From the IMG/VR virus record IMGVR_UViG_3300025030_000271, positions 1-37,357 of that record: 37,357 bases of DNA. One strand, given 5' to 3'. The stretch comes from a virus. The notes under the pieces are model-generated. The model was given only the letters and a program-made list of their open reading frames with translations, was not told where the DNA came from and made no database searches. Positions 29,219 through 35,439 of this stretch are shown here, in pieces (the stretch's first letter is position 1; each line of letters starts with the position of its first letter). A program made the position numbers and the translations under genes.

Positions 29219-29475
29219 TGGTCTCAAACGTCGAGCCAAAGGCAGGTGATTCGTTCATTGACGTGTCTGGAACCACCCTGCGGGTAACTAGGCGCGTTCA
29301 CTGCGGCAAGACTTGCGGTGATGGATACTTGCATATTGTTCAACCTTCCAGCGTGGACGAGGGCGCGTTCTCGCCAGCACAAGACATAACAATATATTTA
29401 CGCACCGCGGCAATGGCAAAATTGCTCGCACTAGCTTTTACTGAGTTTGCTGCCGCCATCGAAGGAGATGCATGA
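29218..29475 (+). CDS. Small phage protein of unknown function
   Basis: An 85-residue protein between annealing protein and exonuclease, coupled to both by overlaps. It is beta-rich (GTTLRVTRRVHCGKTCGDGY) with an Ala-rich helical end. No recognised motif; possibly an accessory of the recombination pair. Confidence 0.55.
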   Translation: MVSNVEPKAGDSFIDVSGTTLRVTRRVHCGKTCGDGYLHIVQPSSVDEGAFSPAQDITIYLRTAAMAKLLALAFTEFAAAIEGDA

Positions 29476-31109
29476 AAATGAAGCCGATCAACCTCGTACC
29501 CGGCTCGCCGGAATGGATCAAGTCGCGCAGCGCATCGAAAGCTCCGGCAGTCATGGGCGCCAGCAAGTACCAGTCTCGCAGCGATCTGCTGAAAGTGATG
29601 GCAACGGGCATCACCAAGGACGTCGACGCGGCCACTCAAGCGCGATTCGACGCCGGCCATGCCAGCGAAGCCGCGGCGCGTGAGATTGCCGAGGACATTG
29701 TTTGTGATGGCCTGTCGCCGGTCTGCGGGGAATCGGACGACGGATACCTGACGGCGAGCTTCGACGGCTTGACGTTCGACGGGCGTATCGGCTACGAGCA
29801 TAAGCTGTGGAACGAAAGTCTTGCCACCGCCGTCAGCACCAACGATCTGCCTGAAGAATATAAGTGGCAGATGGATCAGCATATTCTCGTCGGCGGGCTG
29901 GAATACGTCCTGTTCATGGTTTCTGATGGCACCCGCGAGAAGTGCGTTTCGATGGAGTACCGCTCGACGTCGGAACGCGCCGCTGCGCTGATTGCGGCGT
30001 GGAGGATGTTCGACGCCGACCTCGCCGCCTACCAGCACACCGAAGCCGCGCCGGAAGTAGTCGCCGCGCCGCAGATGGCGCTGCCCGCCCTGTCGATTCA
30101 GGTCAGCGGATCAATCAGTCTGATCGACAATCTCGAAATATTCGGTGCGAAGCTGGGCGCATTCATTGCCGGCCTTCCCGAAAATCCAGCCACAGATCAG
30201 GAATTCGCCGACGCCGACGCCGCAGTCAAGACGCTCAAGACCGCCGAGGAAGCCCTGGACGCCGCCGAGTCCTCTGCGCTGGCGCAAACGGCAAGCATTG
30301 ACCAGATGCGCCGCACCGTGGGCTTGTACCGCGATCAGGCACGCACTGCAAGGCTGATGCTCGACAAGCTAGTCAAGGCCCGGAAGGAAAGTATCCGGGT
30401 CGAGATCGTGCTTGAAGCCAGCACAAAACTGGCGGAGCATATCGCCGACCTGAACAAGCGCATCGGCAAACCCTACATGCCGGCGGCGCACGGTGATTTT
30501 TCAGGCGCCATCAAGGGCATGAAGAAAGTTTTGACTTTGCGCGACGCCTGTGATGCAGAGTTGGCGCGATGCAAGATCGAAGCCAACGTCATCGCCGACA
30601 AGATCAGCATCAACCTTGCGAGTTTGCGCGAACTTGCCGCAGATCACGCTTTCCTCTTTGCTGACACGCAAGCCCTCGTTACCGGGAAGGCGAACGACGA
30701 TCTGGTGTTGCTCATCAAGAGCCGGATCAGCGACCACAAGGCCACCGAGGCGAAGAAACTGGAGGCCATAAAAGAGTCGGCGCGGATCGAGGCAGAAAAG
30801 AATGCAGAGGCAAAAATCAAGGCCGAGCAGGAGAGTCTAGCTGCTGAAGCGTTGGCTTCAGTAAAAGCTGCGTCGCCAATGCTACAGGCGATTATCGAAC
30901 CTGCACCCCAGCAGACCGCACAACCTGCCCCAGTAGTCGATTCACGGCCCATATCGCCGCCTGTCCGAGATGCGGCCACCAGACCAACCGATTGCCAAAT
31001 CGTCGAGGTACTCGCCCTACATTACAGAGTACACGAGTCAAAGGTTATCGAGTGGCTTCTGGATATGGACATCGACAAGCAATCCGTGAATCTTGCGGGG
31101 GCAATGTGA
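29472..31109 (+). CDS. YqaJ-type viral exonuclease with long helical C-terminus
   Basis: A 545-residue protein. Residues 1-190 form a YqaJ/lambda-exonuclease-like nuclease: GSPEWIKSRSASKAPAVMGA, then RFDAGHASEAAAREIAED, and the catalytic D...E-x-K region SFDGLTFDGRIGYEHKLW (about 94-111). The rest is a long helical, Lys/Ala/Glu-rich region with a Pro-rich hinge near 490, resembling DUF1351-type extensions. It would resect 5' ends for the annealing protein. The long extension is larger than in most family members. Confidence 0.8.
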   Translation: MKMKPINLVPGSPEWIKSRSASKAPAVMGASKYQSRSDLLKVMATGITKDVDAATQARFDAGHASEAAAREIAEDIVCDGLSPVCGESDDGYLTASFDGLTFDGRIGYEHKLWNESLATAVSTNDLPEEYKWQMDQHILVGGLEYVLFMVSDGTREKCVSMEYRSTSERAAALIAAWRMFDADLAAYQHTEAAPEVVAAPQMALPALSIQVSGSISLIDNLEIFGAKLGAFIAGLPENPATDQEFADADAAVKTLKTAEEALDAAESSALAQTASIDQMRRTVGLYRDQARTARLMLDKLVKARKESIRVEIVLEASTKLAEHIADLNKRIGKPYMPAAHGDFSGAIKGMKKVLTLRDACDAELARCKIEANVIADKISINLASLRELAADHAFLFADTQALVTGKANDDLVLLIKSRISDHKATEAKKLEAIKESARIEAEKNAEAKIKAEQESLAAEALASVKAASPMLQAIIEPAPQQTAQPAPVVDSRPISPPVRDAATRPTDCQIVEVLALHYRVHESKVIEWLLDMDIDKQSVNLAGAM

Positions 31110-31186
31110 TGACCACAACCAAGGCCACCACCAAGATCAAGGCCGATCAGAAACCCGCACCACAGGATGAACCCGCCGACTTTTAA
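31109..31186 (+). CDS. 25-residue peptide with SSB-like acidic tip
   Basis: A short frame (MTTTKATTKIKADQKPAPQD) ending in EPADF, with a TGATG junction to the exonuclease stop. A basic Thr/Lys start, Pro linker and acidic-Phe end look like the disordered tail of single-stranded DNA-binding protein, whose tip ends in D-I-P-F. It could be a decoy tail or a leftover of an ssb gene; small size keeps confidence low. Confidence 0.35.
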   Translation: MTTTKATTKIKADQKPAPQDEPADF

Positions 31187-31199
31187 GGAGGGGAAGAAC

Positions 31200-31475
31200 A
31201 TGAACAAAGCAAAATACTTTGACAGTGCGTACCCCGGAAGCATGTCGGAGCGCGAAGACGGTAGCTATGTGGAGAAGTCGGACAGCGAAACCCTTGCCAA
31301 CGCGCTATTGCAAAACCTATACGCGGCACAGCGCGAGGCCGAAGACTGGAAAGATGCGGCGATACAGCTTGAAAAGCGGCTGAAGGATATTGGCGACTTT
31401 GCCCATGACCGAAGCAAAGGCCCGGCAATCGAGGATGATCTTTGGGAAGTACGGCGAATGGCATACGGCCTATGA
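31200..31475 (+). CDS. Last native gene of the rightward early operon
   Basis: A 91-residue protein from ATG 31200 with AGGAGGGGAAGAAC upstream. It has an acidic helical middle (LQNLYAAQREAEDWKDAAIQ, then LEKRLKDIGDF), consistent with a coiled coil. Its stop TGA is two bases before the outer core site of array C, so the array entered right behind it. Confidence 0.65.
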   Translation: MNKAKYFDSAYPGSMSEREDGSYVEKSDSETLANALLQNLYAAQREAEDWKDAAIQLEKRLKDIGDFAHDRSKGPAIEDDLWEVRRMAYGL

Positions 31476-31476
31476 C

Positions 31477-31565
31477 GCCGAACGTAGAGCTAACCGGCTC
31501 ACGGGCGGCCTTATCGCCCGTGAGCCCAGAGAGCGAAGCGAACGAGGTTGAGCGCCGGGTTGGAG
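31477..31565 (-). other. attC site C7, array end
   Basis: On the minus strand: R'' CTCCAAC (31565-31559), spacer CCGGC, L'' GCTCAACC with extra C, loop with CGTTCGCTTCGCTC and a GGCTCACGGGCG stem, L' GGTTAGC, spacer TCTAC, R' GTTCGGC (31483-31477). R'' exactly complements the cassette's leading GTTGGAG. Confidence 0.92.
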
Positions 31566-31621
31566 GTAACGGGCCATGACACTGGACGAATACCTCACGG
31601 AATGCGAGCTGCCAGAGAACC

Positions 31622-31903
31622 TCATGCCGTACCGCCGGGCGTTGATGTCCTTAGCTTGTGAAGCGCGGCGATGTGCTCTTGTGTCTTCTCGCTCGTGCAC
31701 AGATGGCGAAGCAGCCCAATGGTGCCGGCAGCAGCCACTCGCGATGCTTGAGCATGGCGTTGCTGGTGCATTGCTAGGATGTCGTCAATGGCTTTCGCGT
31801 TTGCTACGCCAGTCATTACCACGACATCTATCAATGTTCTGGCGATGTCTATCAACGCGACTTCGGTTTCAGAAGGCTGCGGCGGAATTGGAAATTCACT
31901 CAT
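31622..31903 (-). CDS. Cassette C7 gene, helical protein
   Basis: A 93-residue protein (MSEFPIPPQPSETEVALIDI) with amphipathic helices (ARTLIDVVVMTGVANAKAID) and a basic end. It is in standard cassette orientation. The core site GTTGGAGGT lies nine bases before the ATG and doubles as its ribosome site. Function unknown. A frame on the opposite strand is its shadow. Confidence 0.65.
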   Translation of the reverse strand: MSEFPIPPQPSETEVALIDIARTLIDVVVMTGVANAKAIDDILAMHQQRHAQASRVAAAGTIGLLRHLCTSEKTQEHIAALHKLRTSTPGGTA

Positions 31904-31913
31904 GTGTAGTTAC

Positions 31914-31983
31914 CTCCAACGACAGAGTGGAGGGGCGCGACGCAGCCTTATCGCGGCGCGTCCCTTCGCACGACGGGTTGTGC
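31914..31983 (-). other. attC site C6
   Basis: Minus strand: R'' GCACAAC (31983-31977), spacer CCGTC, L'' GTGCGAAGGG with extra C, loop with a CGCCGCGATAAGGCTGCGTCG-like stem, L' CCCCTCCAC, spacer TCTGTC, R' GTTGGAG (31920-31914). R'' exactly complements GTTGTGC at 33308-33302, which fixes cassette C6 as one 1.3-kb unit. Confidence 0.88.
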
Positions 31984-32006
31984 GGCAACGTAACTACGGA
32001 GAACGA

Positions 32007-32039
32007 ATGAATGAGTTGGCTCTTTTCGCAGGCGCTGGT
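32007..32039 (+). pseudogene. 5' remnant of a C5-methyltransferase gene
   Basis: ATG 32007, with GGAGAACGA before it, begins MNELALFAGAG, the start and motif I of a C5-cytosine methyltransferase, and then diverges. The same protein motif recurs intact at the methyltransferase start (residues 12-20) 0.55 kb downstream, with different synonymous codons. The nuclease gene between them has evidently split off this original 5' end. Confidence 0.7.
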
Positions 32040-32068
32040 ATAATGAAGCCGCTTATTCGGGAGGCTTC

Positions 32069-32563
32069 ATGGAAACCAAGCGGTGCAGCAAATGCGGTAA
32101 CGATCTACCGCTATCTGCGTTTTACCAGCGCACAGGCGCAAAATCGCACCACTCAGCTTGCAAGGTGTGCGAGCGCGCAATGGCAAAGGATTGGTACGAG
32201 CGCAACAAGGACAAGGCAACAGCCAAGGTCAAGGAGTGGCGGCAACAGAATAGCGATGCCGTCAAGCAGTACCGGGCCGACAACAGGCAGAAGCACTACC
32301 GGCAAGAGCTTGGCAGGAAATACGGCGTTGAGCCATCTTGGTTCGACGAGCAGTTACAGCGCCAAGGCAATGCGTGCGTGTGCTGCAAGCGCCAATTCCA
32401 GTGGGGCGGCAAGCAAACCACGCCGCATGTTGATCACTGCCACAACACCAAAGCGATTCGCGGAATTCTCTGTAACCGATGCAACACCGTTCTTGGCTTG
32501 TGCGAAGACGACGACAAGTTGCTTTCGGCTTTGGCGAGGTATCTGAGGAAATGTCATGGCTGA
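32069..32563 (+). CDS. Endonuclease VII-type HNH nuclease
   Basis: A 164-residue protein with an N-terminal zinc finger (RCSKCGNDLPLSAF ... CKVCERA) and a C-terminal recombination-endonuclease-VII core (CVCCKRQF, VDHCHNTKAIRGILCNRCN, LGLCEDDDKLL). GGGAGGCTTC precedes its ATG. This type acts as a freestanding homing endonuclease in phages. It sits inside the start of the methyltransferase gene of cassette C6 and overlaps the restored start by eight bases. Confidence 0.85.
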   Translation: METKRCSKCGNDLPLSAFYQRTGAKSHHSACKVCERAMAKDWYERNKDKATAKVKEWRQQNSDAVKQYRADNRQKHYRQELGRKYGVEPSWFDEQLQRQGNACVCCKRQFQWGGKQTTPHVDHCHNTKAIRGILCNRCNTVLGLCEDDDKLLSALARYLRKCHG

Positions 32564-33374
32564 TAAGTCGGGCGCTGATGGAGGATTACGCGAACTCGCG
32601 CTCTTCGCTGGGGCTGGTGGCGGAATACTCGGGGGCAAGCTGCTCGGGTGGCGAACCGTTTGCGCTGTTGAGCGTGATGGATACGCCGCACAAGTTCTGG
32701 CACAGCGGCAAAACGATGGATGCCTTGAGCCTTTCCCGATTTGGGCTGACGTGTGCAGTTTTGACGGAAAGCCTTGGGCTGGAATTGTTGACGTTGTTTC
32801 GGGCGGCTTTCCGTGCCAAGACATCAGCAGCGCGGGGAAAGGCGCAGGACTCGACGGCGAACGCTCTGGCCTCTGGCGCGAAATGGCCCGGATCATTGGC
32901 GAGGTTCGACCGCGATTCGTTTTCGTGGAGAACTCCCCAATGCTCACTCTTCGAGGACTCGGAGCCGTGCTTGGAGACTTGGCCGCGATGGGGTTTGATG
33001 CACGGTGGGGAGTGCTGGGAGCTTCCGCCATTGGCGCACCGCACCGAAGAGAGCGAATCTGGATTGTTGCCTACGCTGACCCTGATTTCGTGCGAGCACC
33101 CTGGACGTTTCAAGCGCAAAGACGGGCAACAGACCTGCATAAGCATGGAGTTGGCGAAGCGGGACAACTGGGAAGCTGGTGGGAAGTACAACCCGAACCA
33201 TGCAGCGTGGTTTATGGCATGGCCGGAGTGGTGGACAGACTTAGGCCATTCGGCAACGGACAAGTACCGTCTGTGGCGGCAACGGCATGGCGGATTTTGA
33301 CGCACAACGTAGAGCTAACCGGCTCCGGGCAGGTTCATCGCCCGGAGTCCAGCGACCGAAGGGAGCGAGGTTGA
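32556..33374 (+). CDS. C5-cytosine DNA methyltransferase (cassette C6)
   Basis: A 272-residue Dcm-family enzyme: motif I LALFAGAGGGILGGKLLGW, motif IV SGGFPCQDIS with the catalytic Cys, motif VI region FVENSPML, motif VIII GAPHRRERIW, and a late NGQVPSVAATAW. The usual E-N-V is E-N-S here. It is short, with a small target domain. Residues 250-272 (NVELTGSGQVHRPES) are encoded by attC C5. It may protect phage DNA from host restriction. No partner restriction enzyme is present. Confidence 0.82.
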   Translation: MADKSGADGGLRELALFAGAGGGILGGKLLGWRTVCAVERDGYAAQVLAQRQNDGCLEPFPIWADVCSFDGKPWAGIVDVVSGGFPCQDISSAGKGAGLDGERSGLWREMARIIGEVRPRFVFVENSPMLTLRGLGAVLGDLAAMGFDARWGVLGASAIGAPHRRERIWIVAYADPDFVRAPWTFQAQRRATDLHKHGVGEAGQLGSWWEVQPEPCSVVYGMAGVVDRLRPFGNGQVPSVAATAWRILTHNVELTGSGQVHRPESSDRRERG

Positions 33375-33388
33375 GCGCCGGGTTAGGG
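33302..33388 (-). other. attC site C5
   Basis: Minus strand: R'' CCCTAAC (33388-33382), spacer CCGGC, L'' GCTCAACC with extra C, loop with CTCCCTTCGGTCG and a CTCCGGGC stem, L' GGTTAGC, spacer TCTAC, R' GTTGTGC (33308-33302). Closely similar to attC B1. R'' has one mismatch to its cassette's leading GTTAGAG. Confidence 0.9.
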
Positions 33389-33436
33389 CGCCACCGGGAA
33401 AACAGACCAGCGGCGCTTAGAAAAAAGAGGGAACGA

Positions 33437-33637
33437 ATGCTTACGATAGAGCGAGGGAAGGCGCTAGACAACGAGATCATGAGGGCGATGGCAATCCCGA
33501 TCCGCACAGAACAAATGCTGCACGGTAAAGGGCTGATTGTTGTGCAGTGGATTGCGGAGGACCCAACGGTAGCCGGGTATGAGTTCTTGGCTGAGTACAT
33601 TGCTATGCGAATAAAGGCCATGCGCTCTAACGTGTAG
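33437..33637 (+). CDS. Cassette C5 gene, small helical protein
   Basis: A 66-residue protein from ATG 33437 with GAGGGAACGA before it (MLTIERGKALDNEIMRAMAI, then LIVVQWIAEDPTVAGYEFLA). The last residues (MRSNV) and stop lie in attC C4. It runs with the early operon, antisense to attC. Function unknown. Confidence 0.6.
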   Translation: MLTIERGKALDNEIMRAMAIPIRTEQMLHGKGLIVVQWIAEDPTVAGYEFLAEYIAMRIKAMRSNV

Positions 33638-33747
33638 GTGAGGCGCGGCCCCACCGCGGAAGGAGAAACGAAGTGACAACGACAAAGACACCGCAGGACG
33701 CAAACGAAGGCACGATAGGGGCCGTCGCCTCGACCGCCGGGTTGGGG
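33625..33747 (-). other. attC site C4
   Basis: Minus strand: R'' CCCCAAC (33747-33741), spacer CCGGC, L'' GGTCGAGGCG with extra C, a long loop carrying the start of the antisense gene, L' CGCCTCACC, spacer TACAC, R' GTTAGAG (33631-33625). R'' exactly complements its leading GTTGGGG. Confidence 0.86.
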
Positions 33748-34377
33748 GTACCGACCACTTGCAGAGATGCGTTCGTTGCGATGGTGAGGGACGAGAATTT
33801 CTACCGCGAGGCGTGGTCAAGATGGTCGCTGAAGGCACACTGGACAGGTGCAGTAGGCGGGTTTGCCGACGAAATGTTGCAAAAGCGGTGGAAGGATTTT
33901 CAGGCTGGATGGTGCGCATGCACCCCCAACGCAAAAGTCAGCGGTGGCGGAACGCCGTCCGCTGGACTGCCGGGTTCGACCACTGCACCGACGAAGGATA
34001 GAACTGAAATGCCGAAATGTGGAGGTCGTGAATACTGCACGCGGATGCCTTTTTGCGGCTGTGGCGGTCCGACCGAGGAAGAGATAGACGAAGACGCGCT
34101 GGAGCGCTTCACGAAGGCGATGCGCGTAAAACTGGCGGCGTCCAGAGCCAAGGGGCGGCACGGATGGCACAACCCAGATGTTTGCAGCGTCGAGGATTTG
34201 GCGCGAATGTTTTTCGATCATGTTGCAAAGGGCGATCTGGTCGACATAGCAAACTTTGCGATGTTTCTTCATCAGCGCAAGGGCCGCCCGGAGACTTGGC
34301 GGCTCACTCACCCCGACACATGGGGTGAGGGGTCGAACGTAGAGCTAACCGGCGCTGCGCGCCACGAAAGGGAGTAA
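33673..34377 (+). CDS. Fusion of cassette C4 and C3 genes across an attC
   Basis: A continuous 234-residue frame from GTG 33673 with AAGGAGAAACGAA before it. Residues 1-25 (NEGTIGAVASTAGLGV region) are encoded by attC C4. Residues 26-84 are the C4 protein (FVAMVRDENFYREAWSRWSL, then FADEMLQKRWKDFQAGW). Residues 85-110 (TPNAKVSGGGTPSAGLPGS) are attC C3 read antisense as a linker. The rest is the C3 protein. The end (GSNVELTGAARHERE) comes from attC C2. Confidence 0.65.
   Translation: MTTTKTPQDANEGTIGAVASTAGLGVPTTCRDAFVAMVRDENFYREAWSRWSLKAHWTGAVGGFADEMLQKRWKDFQAGWCACTPNAKVSGGGTPSAGLPGSTTAPTKDRTEMPKCGGREYCTRMPFCGCGGPTEEEIDEDALERFTKAMRVKLAASRAKGRHGWHNPDVCSVEDLARMFFDHVAKGDLVDIANFAMFLHQRKGRPETWRLTHPDTWGEGSNVELTGAARHERE
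33924..33980 (-). other. attC site C3
   Basis: Minus strand: R'' GTCGAAC (33980-33974), spacer CCGGC, L'' AGTCCAGCGG with extra C, short loop, L' CCGCTGACT, spacer TTTGC, R' GTTGGGG (33930-33924). R'' exactly complements GTTCGAC at 34338. At 57 bases it is compact and fully open in the antisense frame. Confidence 0.9.
34009..34377 (+). CDS. Cassette C3 gene with its own start
   Basis: A 122-residue protein from ATG 34009 with GAAGGATAGAACTGAA upstream. It opens MPKCGGREYCTRMPFCGCGG, a Cys-rich knuckle, then an acidic segment (EEEIDEDALERFTKAMRVKL) and WHNPDVCSVEDLARMFFDHV, a pattern that I recall from small phage proteins. It can be translated alone or as part of the 234-residue fusion. Confidence 0.62.
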   Translation: MPKCGGREYCTRMPFCGCGGPTEEEIDEDALERFTKAMRVKLAASRAKGRHGWHNPDVCSVEDLARMFFDHVAKGDLVDIANFAMFLHQRKGRPETWRLTHPDTWGEGSNVELTGAARHERE

Positions 34378-34454
34378 GAGCGATGACGATTGAGAAACCA
34401 CAAGATTCAGTAGCGCCTACGGGCGCAGCGTCCGCGTTGAGCGCCGGGTTGGGG
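34332..34454 (-). other. attC site C2
   Basis: Minus strand: R'' CCCCAAC (34454-34448), spacer CCGGC, L'' starting GCTCAACG, long loop with GGCGC/GCGCC elements, L' GGTTAGC, spacer TCTAC, R' GTTCGAC (34338-34332). R'' exactly complements the leading GTTGGGG of C2. Confidence 0.86.
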
Positions 34455-34503
34455 GTCCGAACCATGAAGAAGGAAAGCGACATGACTGTGTTTGTTGGTG
34501 GCA

Positions 34504-34812
34504 TTACTTGGGTAGACCAAGCGTGGCCCGAAGCTCTGCCAGAAGACCCTCGATTGAGGCTTCGTATTCTTGCTGGAAGGCTCCGAGTTCACTTGGGTCT
34601 ATGCCTAGGAATACTTTCGGCGCCGTTGGCAATTTCGGCAGCCATGCTTCTTGAAGTTCTGCGAGCACTTGTTCGGGCGGTGACGAGGAACGGCGAATTA
34701 CTGTGGCTAGAGCGGTTAGCAGTAGCGTTCGCTGGGCGTTCATTTGGCCCACGGTTTTGTGTCGGGACTCTTCAAGACGCCGGACACGATCTTCAAGGGA
34801 AGGCTGATTCAT
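34504..34812 (-). CDS. Cassette C2 gene, helical protein
   Basis: A 102-residue protein starting seven bases after the core's G run (MNQPSLEDRVRRLEESRHKT, a coiled-coil start, with LLLTALATVIRRS in the middle). Standard cassette orientation. Helical throughout, function unknown. A long frame on the opposite strand (34383-34901) is considered its shadow. Confidence 0.65.
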   Translation of the reverse strand: MNQPSLEDRVRRLEESRHKTVGQMNAQRTLLLTALATVIRRSSSPPEQVLAELQEAWLPKLPTAPKVFLGIDPSELGAFQQEYEASIEGLLAELRATLGLPK

Positions 34813-34819
34813 CTAAGAC

Positions 34820-34887
34820 CCCCAACGTTCAAGATAACCGGGCTTCGCGGCCTTATCGCGAAGCTCCGGTTGATCGCAGGGTTGGGG
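34820..34887 (-). other. attC site C1
   Basis: Minus strand: R'' CCCCAAC (34887-34881), spacer CCTGC, L'' GATCAACC with extra C, loop with CTTCGCG/CGCGAAG stem, L' GGTTATC, spacer TTGAAC, R' GTTGGGG (34826-34820). R'' exactly complements the leading GTTGGGG next to repeat copy 3. Confidence 0.92.
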
Positions 34888-34901
34888 GTCAGCGGTCATG
34901 A

Positions 34902-35366
34902 TCAAGGCGCTTTCTTTGTGGCTGGACCGGAAGATGGGACTACCGCCTGGGTGGGGGGTGCCGATTGTGCTGTGGGGGTTTGCGGTTGCGATGCAGTGGC
35001 TGGCGATTTTCCTTCAGGCGTTTTATCTGCCTTGGCTGCAAACCATACTTGCGCCCCTGTACCGATAAGCGAGGCAACCGTGAGAACGACAACAAGTTTT
35101 TGCAGTTTCGTGTTGCTCTCGTTCAGGTTGGTGATGTGGTCGTGAAGCTCCGTAACGTGACCTTGGAGAGTTTCAATGTGCGCACGTAGTAGATGGGTTC
35201 GGACTGTCTCGCAGATTTGCGGGAACTGGGAGGCGCCAAAATGTGAAGATGCTTGCGGGCGGCAAATGATCGCTGCGAAGTGCTCAAGGCGAGCTATCGG
35301 AAAGCGCGCGATTGCGCCGGAGTTAATGCTCTCTCTCACGTCGTCAAGATCATCTGAGATGCTCAT
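34902..35366 (-). CDS. Cassette C1 gene, membrane-anchored protein
   Basis: A 154-residue protein from ATG 35366, the first cassette after the attI-like repeat, in standard orientation. The N-terminal part is helical (SDDLDDVRESINSGAI), the middle a coiled coil (LQGHVTELHDHITNLNESNT). One membrane segment (LVVVLTVASLIGTGAQVWFA) follows at about 100-119, and then a Pro/Ala/Thr-rich tail. It may be a membrane-tethered surface or signalling protein. It follows the lysis operon in the same direction and could be expressed from it. Confidence 0.7.
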   Translation of the reverse strand: MSISDDLDDVRESINSGAIARFPIARLEHFAAIICRPQASSHFGASQFPQICETVRTHLLRAHIETLQGHVTELHDHITNLNESNTKLQKLVVVLTVASLIGTGAQVWFAAKADKTPEGKSPATASQPQTPTAQSAPPTQAVVPSSGPATKKAP

Positions 35367-35380
35367 TACTGAGACCCCCA

Positions 35381-35439
35381 ACGTGAAGTAGACCCCCTAA
35401 AAAACGGCGAACTGCACCCAGTAGGTGTCTAATCTGGTA
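35381..35439 (-). repeat. 59-bp attI-like repeat, copy 3
   Basis: Inverted relative to copies 1 and 2, identical over 59 bases. Its core GTTGGGG lies at 35382-35376. The outer bases encode the last residues and stop (LPD, TAG) of the DUF1353-like gene. After the short ACTG/CAGT stem and GGTG/CGCC pairing comes a T6 run, so it could also end the lysis transcript. Confidence 0.92.

Larger units (their letters stand above)
31477..35439 (-). mobile_element. Integron-type cassette array C
   Basis: A seven-cassette array in leftward orientation, starting from the attI-like repeat at 35381-35439. attC sites follow at 34820, 34332, 33924, 33625, 33302, 31914 and 31477. Genes of C1, C2 and C7 lie in the standard direction; C3-C6 are antisense to attC but with the rightward early operon. 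Six of seven leading cores exactly complement their own R''; C5 has one mismatch. It lies where early and lysis operons converge. Confidence 0.9.

Noticed and set aside
31576-32010. Plus-strand frame of 144 residues over cassette C7
   Set aside because: Antisense to a better gene (31622-31903) and composed of Cys/Arg/Leu-rich shadow sequence running through attC C6.
33817-34311. Minus-strand frame of 164 residues in cassettes C3/C4
   Set aside because: Arg/Ser/Cys-rich shadow of the plus-strand fusion gene; no ribosome site and it ignores cassette boundaries.
34383-34901. A 172-residue plus-strand frame across cassette C2
   Set aside because: It starts in an attC loop and then runs antisense through the well-formed 102-residue cassette gene and attC C1; composition after residue 40 looks like a shadow.
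19010-35439. Reading the attC series as a CRISPR array or simple dispersed hairpins
   Set aside because: Spacing is that of genes, not 30-base spacers, and ends vary in matched pairs as cassettes do.
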